A DNA stretch of 64,000 nucleotides from contig CAVWQV010000004.1 in the NCBI GenBank assembly GCA_963757115.1, positions 124,001 through 188,000 of the forward strand, read 5' to 3'. Below, in pieces: positions 18,722 to 27,994 of this stretch. Both the position numbers and the translations under genes were made by a program. The notes under the pieces were generated by a model. It did not search any database. It saw only the letters and a list, made by a program, of their open reading frames with translations, and had not been told where the DNA came from. Source of the DNA: CAVWQV01 sp963757115. GTDB taxonomy: Bacteria; Pseudomonadota; Alphaproteobacteria; Acetobacterales; Acetobacteraceae. Positions within the stretch are counted from its first letter, which is position 1. Each line of letters starts with the position of its first letter.

Positions 18722-18751
18722 GGCTGGCCGCCCCGCACGGGACGGCCAGCC
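18722..18751 (+). terminator. hairpin after the second PQQ dehydrogenase
   Basis: A 9-bp perfect stem GGCTGGCCG / CGGCCAGCC with extra CCC/GGG pairing in the loop lies 8 bp after the stop at 18713. No T-run follows. It may be a partial terminator or a processing site before the molybdenum hydroxylase genes. Confidence 0.45.
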
Positions 18752-18835
18752 GCCGCTGTCCCGGCTTCCGTCCGGGACGGCCGTGGAAACGCCCGCACGC
18801 TGCGGAAGGCGGGCGATATCAGGCAAGGAAATGCC

Positions 18836-19288
18836 ATGATTAAAATGAAGATCAACGGGCGGGAGCAAAGCTGGGACGGCGATCCGTCACTGCCGTTGCT
18901 TTGGTTCCTGCGAGACGAAGCTGGGCTGACCGGCACCAAGTTCGGTTGCGGCCAGGCCCTGTGCGGCGCCTGCACGGTTCACATCGACGGACAAGCCACG
19001 CGGTCCTGCATCACAGCGGTGTCCGACGTCAGTGGCCGCGAGGTGACCACCATCGAGGGTCTCGATCCGCACGGCGACCATCCCGTGCAGAAAGCGTGGC
19101 GCGAGATCAACGTGCCGCAGTGCGGTTTCTGTCAGGCCGGGCAGATCATGCAGGCCGCGGCGTTGCTGAAGGAAAATCCGCATCCCAGCAACGAACAGAT
19201 CCGCGAATCGATGTCCGGCAACATCTGCCGGTGCGGCTGTTACCAGCGCATCGAAATCGCCGTCCGCCTCGCAGCGACGGGAGCGTGA
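18836..19288 (+). CDS. 2Fe-2S subunit of a molybdenum hydroxylase (IorA/CoxS type)
   Basis: 150 residues from the ATG at 18836 (AAGGAAATGCC upstream). A plant-ferredoxin-type cluster is held by CGQALCGACTVH and a second cluster by CGFCQAGQI with CRCGCYQRI. This is the standard small electron-transfer subunit of xanthine-dehydrogenase-family enzymes such as isoquinoline 1-oxidoreductase and aldehyde oxidases. It has no signal peptide, so it would travel through the Tat pathway with its partner. The large subunit starts 3 bp after its stop. Confidence 0.92.
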   Translation: MIKMKINGREQSWDGDPSLPLLWFLRDEAGLTGTKFGCGQALCGACTVHIDGQATRSCITAVSDVSGREVTTIEGLDPHGDHPVQKAWREINVPQCGFCQAGQIMQAAALLKENPHPSNEQIRESMSGNICRCGCYQRIEIAVRLAATGA

Positions 19289-19290
19289 CC

Positions 19291-21606
19291 ATGCACATCA
19301 CCAATCGACCCTCGGCAATGAACAGTGCCGCCGGCCTGGAGAACGTTTCCCGCCGCAAGCTTCTACAAGGCCTCGGCATCACCGGCGGCCTCGTGCTCGC
19401 CGCACCGCTGCTGCCCAAGCCCGCGCTGGCCGCCTACAACACCGGCGCCGGAGCCATGCCGCACGGCGTCGTGGTCGATCCGAAGATTTTCATTGCGGTT
19501 GCTCCGGACGGCACCGTGACCATCGTCGCCCATCGTTCGGAAATGGGCACCGGCGTGCGCACCAGCCTGCCGATGATCGTTGCCGACGAAATGGGAGCCG
19601 ACTGGTCTCGGGTGAAGGTCGTGCAAGCGCCTGGTGATGAGGCGAAGTACGGCAACCAGGACACCGACGGCTCACGCAGCACGCGGCACTACCTGATCCC
19701 GATGCGCCAGATGGGCGCCGCCGCGCGCACCATGCTGGAGGCCGCGGCCGCCAAGCGTTGGGGCGTTCCCGTGTCGCAGGTGAAGGCGGTCAACCACGAG
19801 GTGGTCGATCAGTCCGGCGGACGGCGGATCGGCTTCGGCGACCTGGCTTCGGACGCCGCGGCGGAGCCGGTGCCGAATATCGCCAGCCTGAAGCTGAAGG
19901 ACCCAAAAGACTTCCGCTACATGGGCAAGGGCAACGGTCGGCATCGTCGATCTCCGCGACATCACCACCGGCACGGCGGTATATGGCGGCGACCACAGCC
20001 TGCCCGGAATGAAGTTTGCGGTGGTGGCCCGCCCTCCGGTGGTCGGCGGCAAGCTCGTCTCGTTCGACGCCAAGGACGCGCTCGCCGTTCCGGGCGTCGA
20101 GAAGGTAATCGAGGTGCAAGGGCTGGCCCTGGCCGTCCAAGTTCCAGCCGCTCGGCGGCGTCGCGGTCGTTGCCCGCAACACGGGTGCCGCGATCAAGGG
20201 GCGGGACGCGCTCAAGATCGTCTGGGAGGACGGCCCCAACGCCAGCTACGATTCGGTTGCCTATCGTCAGGAACTCGAAGCGGCGGCGCGCAAACCCGGC
20301 GCCGTGGTGCGGAACGACGGCGACGTGGATGCGGCGCTGAAGACCGCCGACAAGGTAGTCGTTGGCGAATACTACCTGCCACACCTCGCCCACGTGAGCA
20401 TGGAGCCGCCGGTGGCGGTGGCGAATGTGGCCAACGGCAAGGCCGAGGTCTGGGCGCCGGTGCAAAGCCCGGGCGGCACGCGCGAGGACCTCGCCAAGAC
20501 GCTGGGCATTCCCGATAGCGACGTGACCGTCAACGTCACGCTGCTCGGGCGGCGGATTCGGGCGCAAGTCCAAGTGCGACTTCGTGCTCGAGGCGGCGCT
20601 TATCTCGCACGCGATCGGTGCGCCGGTGCGGCTGCAATGGACCCGCGAGGACGACGTCCGGCACGACTTCCTCCACACCGTCTCGGCCGAGCGCATCGAG
20701 GCGGGGTTGGACAAGAGCGGCAAGGTGGTCGCGTGGCGCCACCGCAGCGTCGCGCCGACCATTCTTTCCACCTTCATGCCGGGCGCCGTGCACGAGGCGC
20801 CGTTCGAACTCGGCATGGGTTTCGTCGAGCTGCCGTTCGACATCCCCAACATCCGCTGCGAGAACCCGGAAGCGGCGGCACACACGCGGATTGGCTGGCT
20901 CCGCTCGGTGTCCAACATTCCGCACGCCTTCGCCGTGCAGTCGATGGTAGCGGAACTTGCGCACGCTACCGGCCGGGACCCGAAGGACATGCTGCTGGAG
21001 CTGATCGGGCCTCCGCGGATCGTCAAGCTCAACGATTCGGTCAAGAACCTGTGGAACTACGGCGAGCCGCTCGACAGCTACCCGAATGACACAGGGCGCT
21101 TGCGTCGCGTTGTCGAGGTCGTGGCGGACAAGGGTGGCTGGGGCCGCTCCGTGCCGAAGGGACACGGGCTCGGCATCGCCGTGCACCGGAGTTTCGTCAG
21201 CTACATCGCCACCATCGTCGAGGTGGCCGTGGACGACAAGGGCCAGGTAACGGTCCCGCGTGTCGACACCGCCATCGATTGCGGCACGTTCGTCAACCCC
21301 GAGCGGATCATGTCGCAGGTCGAGGGTGCTGCCATCATGGGCCTGAGCATCGCCAAACACGGCGAGATCACGTTCAAGAACGGCCGGGTGCAGCAGGCGA
21401 ACTTCGACGACTTCCCGGTGGTCCGGATCGACGAGTCGCCCAAGGTGACGAACGTCTACATCGTGCCCGTCGATCCCGACACCCCGCCGAGCGGCGTGGG
21501 CGAGCCGGGCGTTCCGCCATTCGCTCCCGCGTTCATCAATGCGATATTCGCGGCGACCGGCAAGCGGATCCGCAACCTGCCGCTCGGAAAGCAGCTCGAA
21601 GCATGA
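19291..21606 (+). CDS. Tat-exported molybdopterin subunit (IorB/aldehyde oxidase type), three frameshifts
   Basis: About 771 residues when corrected, normal for IorB-type subunits that bind the molybdopterin cofactor and oxidise aldehydes or N-heterocycles. A Tat signal (SRRKLLQGLG, ending KPALA) exports the enzyme. Family blocks include SEMGTGVRTSLPMIVADE, GDEAKYGNQDTDGSRS, GGFGRKSKCDF and PPSGVGEPGVPP. Three indels break it: about 19936 (one extra G before GTCGGC), 20122 (one extra base before TGGCCCTGG) and 20548 (one extra G in CTCGGGCGG). Beside a PQQ alcohol dehydrogenase, an aldehyde substrate is more likely than isoquinoline, but this is inference. Its last codons overlap the next start (ATGA). 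Confidence 0.88.
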
Positions 21607-21887
21607 GCACGACAGCAACACGCCATCACCAGCGCATTTTGACGCTGGTGCTGGCGGTGGCTCTTCCGGCGATACTCGCCGGGGGAGCGTTGGCGCAGTC
21701 GGACAAGGATGCGCCGACGGGCACCAACGCCGCCCGTCCGGCCAAAAACCTGCCCGAGCAGAGCTCCCTACCTAGCAACGCGCCGCCTGCGACGACGAAG
21801 CACACGACCGGGGCTACCGACCAGTCGCCGAAGGTCAAGGAGATGAACAAGGCCGCTAGCGCCAAGACCAATCGCGAAGGCAAGTAG
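21603..21887 (+). CDS. small secreted disordered protein
   Basis: 94 residues in an ATGA overlap with the molybdopterin subunit, so translationally coupled to it. A Sec signal peptide (ILTLVLAVALPAILAGGALAQ) is followed by a Lys, Thr, Pro and Asn-rich tail with no cysteine and no recognisable domain. It resembles the peptide at 6607-6888 only in size, export and low complexity. A role as helper or scaffold of the exported oxidases is possible but unsupported. Confidence 0.6.
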   Translation: MSTTATRHHQRILTLVLAVALPAILAGGALAQSDKDAPTGTNAARPAKNLPEQSSLPSNAPPATTKHTTGATDQSPKVKEMNKAASAKTNREGK

Positions 21888-21893
21888 CTTTGG

Positions 21894-23724
21894 CTAGACC
21901 GGCCGGCTTCGTGCCGGCCGGCTGCTTACGCCAGAGGCCGAGACGGCGCGAACGGCGTAGGTGAGCGGCCTGCTCGGGGCGGCGGTGTCGATCCACATGG
22001 CGGCGCGCAGCGGGTTTGGCGAGATCTTTACGTCGGGCGCCCCGACTCCCCTCCGACTGATCTCGTAAGAGTAGACGGACCGCGAGCGGTCCGGTGTCCA
22101 GCGCAGCACGACGTCGTTGCCTTCGCGGGTGACCTCCAGCCACGATGGCGTGGCGGGCGGCGCTGTCTGATATGGCGTTATCCAAACGAGCGCGGTCGCG
22201 AACGGACCGAGATTGATCGGGGCGCGCAGGCCGTGTTGCGTTCGCAACCCGTGCTGTGGCGGCGCTAGAACCCCAAGCTCCTGCGCAAGCCTCATACTTT
22301 TAGGGTCCGGCGCGCCGGCAGCCGCGTTGGTGCGCGCGCGGTCGATGCCGAACTGGATCAGGTTGGCGCGAGGCCATGGAATGTCGCGCACGACACACTC
22401 GAGATCGACAGTCCCGGCGTCTCGGTAGCGGGTGAGCAACACGGCGATGGTGTCGGCCCCGACCGTGACGAGGTGCGAGACCCCGTCCGGCGGCGTTCCA
22501 TCCATTCCGCGCCGGTCTCCGAGACAGCGTAGCATTTCGTAGAACCCGAGCACCGGCAGCTTCACCTGGTCGGCCGGCGCGGAGGAGAGCGGCGTCATCA
22601 ACATGCGGCGTCCGTCGAACGGCCCGCGCGCGAGTTGGGCGTTGGCGTTGTCGGACGCGGCGAGAAAGCGCATCCGGTGTGCGGAGTAGCTCCGACGCAG
22701 CCGGTCATGCGCAACCATCGACGCAGCCAGCCAGGCGGGGAATTGCGACGTGCATCGCGGCGCGAAAGGCTGGTCGAAACCGACCTTCATGTCGGCCTCG
22801 TCGTTGACGATGGCGAGCCCATCCGCGCGGTCGGGGGTCAGGCGCAGCACGGCGTCGGCCGTGCTCTCGGCCGCTGCGATAAGCCGCGCGAGGTCGGGCT
22901 CCCCTTCCGCATCGCTCCACGCGCCCTTGCGGTGATAGGAGATGAAGTCGCACTTGACGCTCGGCTCGTCGCGCAGGAATTGGAGGAACCGTTCGATCAG
23001 CGCCGGCCCTTCCTCGGGCGTGTAGGCGATGACCGGCCCGCCCAACCGAACGCTCAAGCTTGTGGCCGCCACGGCCTTCGCCGTCGCCCGGTATAGATCG
23101 AGATAGCCGTCGAACGAGCCGCCCCAGAATGGGGCCATGTTGGGTTCGTTCCAAACCTCGAACCACCAGCGCGCCACCTCGGCGTGGCCGAAGCGGTCCA
23201 CAACAGCGTGGAGAAACGCCTCGACAAGACGTTGCCAGTTGCCGAAATCGGCCGGCGGCTCGATCACCCTCGGCGCTACGGCTGGCGGGAAAAACGTCAG
23301 CGGCAGGAAGGGTGTCAGGCCGCGCCGGACGAGGGTGTCCAGCGCCTGGAGCGTTCGGGTGAAGTCGGGAGGCTGGTCGGCTTGGTCCCAAACGCCGGCG
23401 CTGGTCGTCGGGAAGGTCCGGTCGCGCCCGCCGCTCAGCGCACCGAACGCGCGGACGCCGCGCACCGCGCCTGGCGACGCGGCGATGTTGTCGAGCAAGC
23501 GAGTAAAACGTGGGTCGAGCAGCCAATCGAGGCCAAACACGCCGACGAAGCCGAACTCCTCAGCCTCGAAACTCGGCGCCGGGCTTGGCCGAGACGGTGA
23601 GCACGGCAGCGGATGGGCGCTTGATCGGGCCGACAGTCGCCCCGCCCGCGGCCCTCAGCAAGGCGCGTCGTGTGGCTGACGCGGCGGAGCCTTCAGGAGG
23701 GATCGGTACAGCCCTTTGCGACAT
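21894..23724 (-). CDS. exported GH39-like glycoside hydrolase, one frameshift near the 5' end
   Basis: The main part (548 residues from 23540) is a TIM-barrel hydrolase of the GH39 type (beta-xylosidase/alpha-L-iduronidase relatives). The acid/base segment is WWFEVWNEPNMAPFWGG, and a C-terminal fibronectin-III-like domain follows (LEVTREGNDVVLRWTPDRS). The open frame has no ATG: it continues upstream through FEAEEFGFVGV. An ATG at 23724 in another frame encodes a Tat-like leader (SATRRALLRAAGGATVG...AKPGAEF) that would join it with one indel near 23570. A secreted enzyme is therefore likely. The sugar substrate is unknown. It is divergent from the ABC ATPase gene. Confidence 0.7.
21899..21921. 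terminator. bidirectional hairpin between convergent genes
   Basis: A perfect 9-bp stem CCGGCCGGC / GCCGGCCGG with loop TTCGT. It follows the small secreted gene by 11 bp and overlaps the last codons of the convergent GH39-like gene, so it can serve both strands. Confidence 0.6.
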
Positions 23725-23801
23725 AGAAATGGCCCGCTTCGCGCCGATTGACGCCGCGACCTCCCACGGTGATAAATGCGGAGGGAGGCGATGTCACGCC
23801 C

Positions 23802-24626
23802 ATGAGCATCGCGACGGACCTGCTTCGGGAACGATCCGAGGCAAGATCAGGCGCAGCAATCTCGCCGGATATGAACACAGCACCGCCCGCGCTGTCGGTC
23901 GCGGGTGTAGGACATGCGTATGGCGCCCGCCGGGCTTTGGCCGAGGTGACCTTCGCTGTTCGACGGGGCGGGTTCACGGCGCTGCTGGGCCTGAATGGGG
24001 CGGGCAAGACGACCCTGTTCTCGCTGATCACACGGCTGTTCGACACCAAGATCGGCAGTATCAGCGTGCTCGGCTTTCGGATCGACCGCCAGCCGGGCGA
24101 GGCGTTGCGCAGGCTCGGCGTCGTGTTTCAGGCGCGCACGCTCGATCTCGATTTGTCGGTGATGGACAATCTGCTGTTCCATGCGGCCTTGCATGGCATC
24201 GGCGGTCGCGACGCAAGGGCGCGCGCTAACGCCGTGCTTGCCGACGTGGAACTCGGCGATCGGGCGCGCGAGACGGCGCGGCGGCTATCTGGCGGGCAGA
24301 TGCGGCGCGTCGAGATCGCGCGCGCTCTGATGCACGGGCCCGAGCTGCTGGTGCTTGATGAGCCGACGGTCGGCCTCGACGTCGCCTCCAAGCTCACGAT
24401 CACCCGGCAAGTCCGTGCGCTGGTGCGCGAGCGCGGTGTCGCCGTGCTGTGGGCGACGCATCTTCTCGACGAGATCGAACCGTCGGATGACGTGGTGGTG
24501 CTGCACGCCGGCAAGCAGCTTGCGGCGGGCCCCGTCGCCGACCTTCTGACCGAAACCGGGACCGCCGATCTGCGATCCGCCTTTGCGTCGCTAACGGGCG
24601 CCGATGGGGGGCGGAAAACGTCGTGA
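23802..24626 (+). CDS. ABC ATPase, PQQ alcohol dehydrogenase-linked (LutE/PedB type)
   Basis: About 274 residues. Walker A GLNGAGKT, signature LSGGQMRRVEIARAL, Walker B LLVLDEPTVGLD and the switch His in ATHLLDE are complete. It matches the ATP-binding subunit of the ABC system found beside PQQ alcohol dehydrogenases (PedB, LutE), of the ABC-2 or drug/lipid exporter type. The start is either the ATG at 23802 (GAGGGAGG upstream) or the one at 23871. The next gene starts in a GTGA overlap. Pairing with the LutA-like protein at 7094 is inferred from known clusters. Cargo is unproven. Confidence 0.85.
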   Translation: MSIATDLLRERSEARSGAAISPDMNTAPPALSVAGVGHAYGARRALAEVTFAVRRGGFTALLGLNGAGKTTLFSLITRLFDTKIGSISVLGFRIDRQPGEALRRLGVVFQARTLDLDLSVMDNLLFHAALHGIGGRDARARANAVLADVELGDRARETARRLSGGQMRRVEIARALMHGPELLVLDEPTVGLDVASKLTITRQVRALVRERGVAVLWATHLLDEIEPSDDVVVLHAGKQLAAGPVADLLTETGTADLRSAFASLTGADGGRKTS

Positions 24627-25468
24627 GCGCGTCCGCCCTACCGGCTGCAGTCCGCCCTTTCTCGGCGTCCGGTTACCTGACGTGCTTGCGCGGCATCGTT
24701 TGGCGCGAGGCGTTGCGCTTCGTGCATCAGCGCGAGCGCTTCGTCTCGGCGCTGGTGCGGCCCTTGGTCTGGCTGTTTATCTTCGCCGCTGGATTCCGCC
24801 AGATCCTCGGCGTCTCGATCATCCCGCCTTACGAGAACTACGTATTGTACGAGGTGTACGTAACGCCGGGGCTGATCGCGATGATCCAGTTGTTCAACGG
24901 GATGCAGTCCTCGCTGTCGATGGTGTACGACCGCGAGATGGGCAACATGCGGATGCTGTTGGTGAGCCCGTTCCCGCGCTGGTTCCTGCTCGTCTCGAAG
25001 CTCCTGGCGAGCACCGCGGTGTCCATATTCCAGGTGCTCGCGTTCATGCTTGTTGCCTGGCTCTGGGGCGTAGACCTGCCGCCTTGGGCGTTCGTGTCCG
25101 TGTTGCCGGCGCTCGTTCTGGTCGGGCTGATGCTTGGCTCGCTCGGCATGTTGTTGTCTTCGGTAATCAAGCAGCTGGAGAACTTTGCGGGGGTGATGAA
25201 TTTCGTCATCTTTCCGATGTTCTTCGCCTCCTCCGCGCTCTATCCGCTCTGGCTGGTGCAGCAATCGAGCCCGGTGGTGTACGCGATCTGCCGGTTGAAC
25301 CCGTTCACCTATGGCGTGGAGCTCATTCGGTTCGCGCTCTACGGCAAACTCGACGTGCTTGCGCTCGCCGTCGTCGCTACAATGGCGGCGCTGTTCCTGG
25401 TAGGCGCGATCCTGGCCTACGATCCGGCTCGCGGATTGCTGGTGCGCCGCGGCGGAGGGCCGGGCTGA
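24623..25468 (+). CDS. ABC-2 type permease (LutF/PedC type)
   Basis: 281 residues, GTG start overlapping the ATPase stop. About six hydrophobic membrane spans. The opening CLRGIVWREALRFVHQRERF and the region GMQSSLSMVYDREMGNMRML fit the ABC-2 permeases of PQQ alcohol dehydrogenase systems (PedC). It works with the ATPase at 23802 in the inner membrane. The stop and the next ATG overlap in a TGATG at 25465-25470, so the NitT/TauT-type system downstream is translationally chained to this exporter. Confidence 0.85.
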   Translation: MSASALPAAVRPFSASGYLTCLRGIVWREALRFVHQRERFVSALVRPLVWLFIFAAGFRQILGVSIIPPYENYVLYEVYVTPGLIAMIQLFNGMQSSLSMVYDREMGNMRMLLVSPFPRWFLLVSKLLASTAVSIFQVLAFMLVAWLWGVDLPPWAFVSVLPALVLVGLMLGSLGMLLSSVIKQLENFAGVMNFVIFPMFFASSALYPLWLVQQSSPVVYAICRLNPFTYGVELIRFALYGKLDVLALAVVATMAALFLVGAILAYDPARGLLVRRGGGPG

Positions 25469-26464
25469 TGCGCCGTGTCGGGCGGCGGACGGTGCTGGCG
25501 GGATTGGGCGCCGGGGTCGCCGCTAAAACGGCGGGCGCGGCGGGATCGCTTCCCGTTGTCCGCCTCGGCATCCTCCAGTTCGGCACCGTGCAGTGGGTCA
25601 GCGACGTCATCCGGCGGCATGACCTCGACACGCAGCATGGTCTTGCCCTGCAAACGGTCAAGCTCGCCAATACCGATGGCGGGCGCGTGGCGCTGATGGC
25701 TGGAAGTGTGGACGTCGTCGTGTCCGACTGGCTGTTCGTCGCGGCGCAGCGGGCGGCCGGTACGCAGCTTTGCTTTGCGCCCTTCACCAGCGCGTCGGGC
25801 GGCGTGATGACGGGCGGCGACTCGCCGCTCCGCACCTTGGCCGATCTGCGTGGGCATCGGCTCGGCGTTGCTGGGGGCCCGGCCGACAAGTCCTGGATCC
25901 TCGTGCAGGCGGCGGCCCGTGACCAAGCAGGGTATCGATCTCGCGTCGGCGGCCGACGTGATCTACGGCGCCCCGCCGCTACTCGGCGCCAAGCTGCAAC
26001 AGGGCGAGCTCGATGCCGTGCTCACGTTCTGGAACTTCGCCGCCAAGCTGGAGGCGGCCGGTTGCCGCGAGATGTTGTCGGTTGGACAGTGCGCGGCAGC
26101 GCTTGGCCTGCCGCCATCCATGAGCCTCGTCGGCTACGTATTCCGCCAGGCTTGGGCCGAGGCGAACCGGCCGGCGGTTGACGGCTTCCTCGCCGCATCA
26201 AATCAAGCGCAGCAGTTGCTCCTCCGCTCGGACGCTGAATGGCAGCAGATCCGGCCGCTGATGGAAGCGGAGAACGACGCCGTTTTCACCCGGCTGGCGC
26301 AGCGCTTCCGGGAGGGTGTCGCGCATCCCGATGTCGCGGCACAGGAGCAATCGGCGGCTCGGGTATTCGCTATTCTGCGCGAGACGGGCGGGTCGCGGGC
26401 GACCGGCGGCGTCGATGCGCTGCCGCCGGGAATGTTCTGGCCCGTGCGAGATGCGGCGGGCTGA
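25468..26464 (+). CDS. NitT/TauT-type periplasmic binding protein, one frameshift
   Basis: About 331 residues when corrected. The N-terminal signal has twin arginine character (VGRRTVLAGLGAGVAAKTAGAAG). The fold is that of SsuA/TauA/ThiY-like binding proteins: VRLGILQFGTVQWVSDVI, the domain hinge LRGHRLGVAGGPADKSW, and LDAVLTFWNFAAKLE. The frame breaks at about 25920; dropping one base gives AAARTKQGIDLASAADV. The ligand is unknown; sulfonate, nitrate-like and thiamine-precursor ligands occur in the family. Position between a LutF-type permease and its own permease suggests a role in the same physiology. Confidence 0.8.
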
Positions 26465-27215
26465 GGCGTCCGCCGCGCGCGATCGCCTCCTCTCGCTCCT
26501 CGGTTTTTTGGCACTGTGGTGGTTGGGGTCGCGCATCGCCGGCTCCCCGGCGTTGTTGCCCTCCCCAGAGCGTGTCGCCCGCTTCGCCTGGCGGGAACTC
26601 GGCAGCGGCGATCTGCCATGGGCGTTCGCGGCGACGCTGCTGCGTGTCGCGGTCGCATTCACCCTTGCCATGGTTGCGGGCGCGATTATCGGTTACGTGA
26701 TGGGGCGCTCGGCGCGCGCGAACGCGCTGATCGATCCATGGATCGTCATCGCGCTCAATCTACCGGTGCTGGTAGTGATCGTGCTCGCCTACATCTGGAT
26801 CGGATTGAACGATGTCGCCGCCGTGCTCGCGGTCATGCTGGCGAAATTGCCGACCGTGGTAGTGACGGTGCGGGAAGGCGCCCAGGCGCTCGATCCCGGC
26901 CTCGGCGAAATGGCGCGCGCCTTCCGCCTGCCATTGCGCCGCAGGCTGCGCGCGGTGGTCATGCCGCAGCTGTTGCCCTACCTCGCCGCCGCCGGCCGCA
27001 GCGGGTTATCGATCACCTGGAAGATTGTTCTGGTCGTCGAGCTGCTCGGCCGTCCCAACGGGGTTGGCTACATGCTCAACCTCCTGTTCCAGAGCTTCAA
27101 CGTCACCGGCATCCTGGCTTACGGTCTGCTGTTTGCCGGGCTCATGCTGGCGGTGGAGGCCGTCGCCTTGCAGCCGCTCGAACGGCGCGCGAACGCATGG
27201 CGCGCCGGTGCTTGA
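26451..27215 (+). CDS. NitT/TauT-type ABC permease
   Basis: 254 residues from the ATG at 26451, which overlaps the end of the binding protein by 14 bp. Six membrane spans and the binding-protein-dependent transport EAA loop (EGAQALDPGLGEMARAFRLP) fit the SsuC/TauC family. It is intact. The ATPase gene starts inside its last codons. Together with 25468 and 27208 it forms a complete importer. Confidence 0.88.
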   Translation: MRRAEASAARDRLLSLLGFLALWWLGSRIAGSPALLPSPERVARFAWRELGSGDLPWAFAATLLRVAVAFTLAMVAGAIIGYVMGRSARANALIDPWIVIALNLPVLVVIVLAYIWIGLNDVAAVLAVMLAKLPTVVVTVREGAQALDPGLGEMARAFRLPLRRRLRAVVMPQLLPYLAAAGRSGLSITWKIVLVVELLGRPNGVGYMLNLLFQSFNVTGILAYGLLFAGLMLAVEAVALQPLERRANAWRAGA

Positions 27216-27939
27216 TGTGCGGATCGAACAGAAGGCGTTCGTGTCGCGCGACGGAAGGCGCCGCACGGTGCTGCGCGACGTGGCGTTCTCCGTCGGCCAC
27301 GGCGAGGTGGTCGCGCTCCTAGCCCCGTCCGGCACCGGCAAGAGCACGATTCTCCGCATCGTGCTGCACCTGGACGAAGCGTTCGAGGGTACCATCCGGC
27401 ACGGCGCGGAGCGGGTCGGGGTCATGTTCCAGGAGCCGCGGCTACTGCCTTGGCTGACAGTCGCCGACAATCTGCGTCTGGTCGTTACGGACCCGATGCC
27501 GAAACCCGACATCGGCGCGCTGCTCGATCGGGTGCGCTTGCCGAACGCGGCCGCACTGTACCCGCGCCAGATCTCACTCGGCATGGCGCGCCGCGCGTCG
27601 CTGGCCCGGGCGCTTGCGGTGTCGCCCGACCTGCTGGTTCTGGATGAGCCGTTCGCCTCGCTCGATCCGCAGCTCGCCGGCGCGCTCGCCGCGGTGGTCG
27701 CGGGCTGGGCACGCGACACCGGTGCTGCCGTCCTGTTGGCGACCCACGAGCTAGCCCAGGCGCTCCAGTTCGCCTCGCGTCTGCTGATCCTGTCGGGGCA
27801 GCCAGCAACGCTTGCCGCGGATTTGCCAGTGCCTGCCGCCAGCGGGCCAGCGCGCGCCGCTTTGCACGCGTCGGTCGTCGAAAGCTTCGGGTTCCTCGGC
27901 GCAGCTGAAGCCGGATCATGCGATCGGGAGCGCGGCTAA
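27208..27939 (+). CDS. NitT/TauT-type ABC ATPase
   Basis: 243 residues from a GTG at 27208, overlapping the permease end. Walker A is LAPSGTGKS, the Q-loop MFQEPRLLPWLTV is typical of the SsuB/TauB group, and Walker B is LLVLDEPFASLD. The signature is altered: the usual LSGGM reads ISLGMARRASLARAL, losing one of the two glycines. ATPases with this change exist, but activity may be lower. The gene ends the chain that begins at 23802. Confidence 0.87.
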   Translation: MLDVRIEQKAFVSRDGRRRTVLRDVAFSVGHGEVVALLAPSGTGKSTILRIVLHLDEAFEGTIRHGAERVGVMFQEPRLLPWLTVADNLRLVVTDPMPKPDIGALLDRVRLPNAAALYPRQISLGMARRASLARALAVSPDLLVLDEPFASLDPQLAGALAAVVAGWARDTGAAVLLATHELAQALQFASRLLILSGQPATLAADLPVPAASGPARAALHASVVESFGFLGAAEAGSCDRERG

Positions 27940-27994
27940 CCCGGCGCGCGTAGCCCCCGCGCACCGCCCCGTATTCGTCGGATATACTCTGTCC

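Noticed and set aside
17327..19288. One long frame joining the second PQQ dehydrogenase to the 2Fe-2S subunit
   Set aside because: The frame bridges them only because of an indel near 18653. The true dehydrogenase ending and a stop at 18711 are visible in the next frame, and the 2Fe-2S gene has its own start.
19291..21606. Carbon monoxide dehydrogenase (CoxL) for the molybdopterin subunit
   Set aside because: The subunit is a single-Tat-signal IorB type with no medium FAD subunit gene (coxM) nearby, and the CoxL active-site loop was not found.
6607..21887. Lanmodulin or other EF-hand lanthanide-binding protein among the small secreted proteins
   Set aside because: Neither small secreted protein has acidic EF-hand loops; both are low-complexity sequences with few acidic residues.
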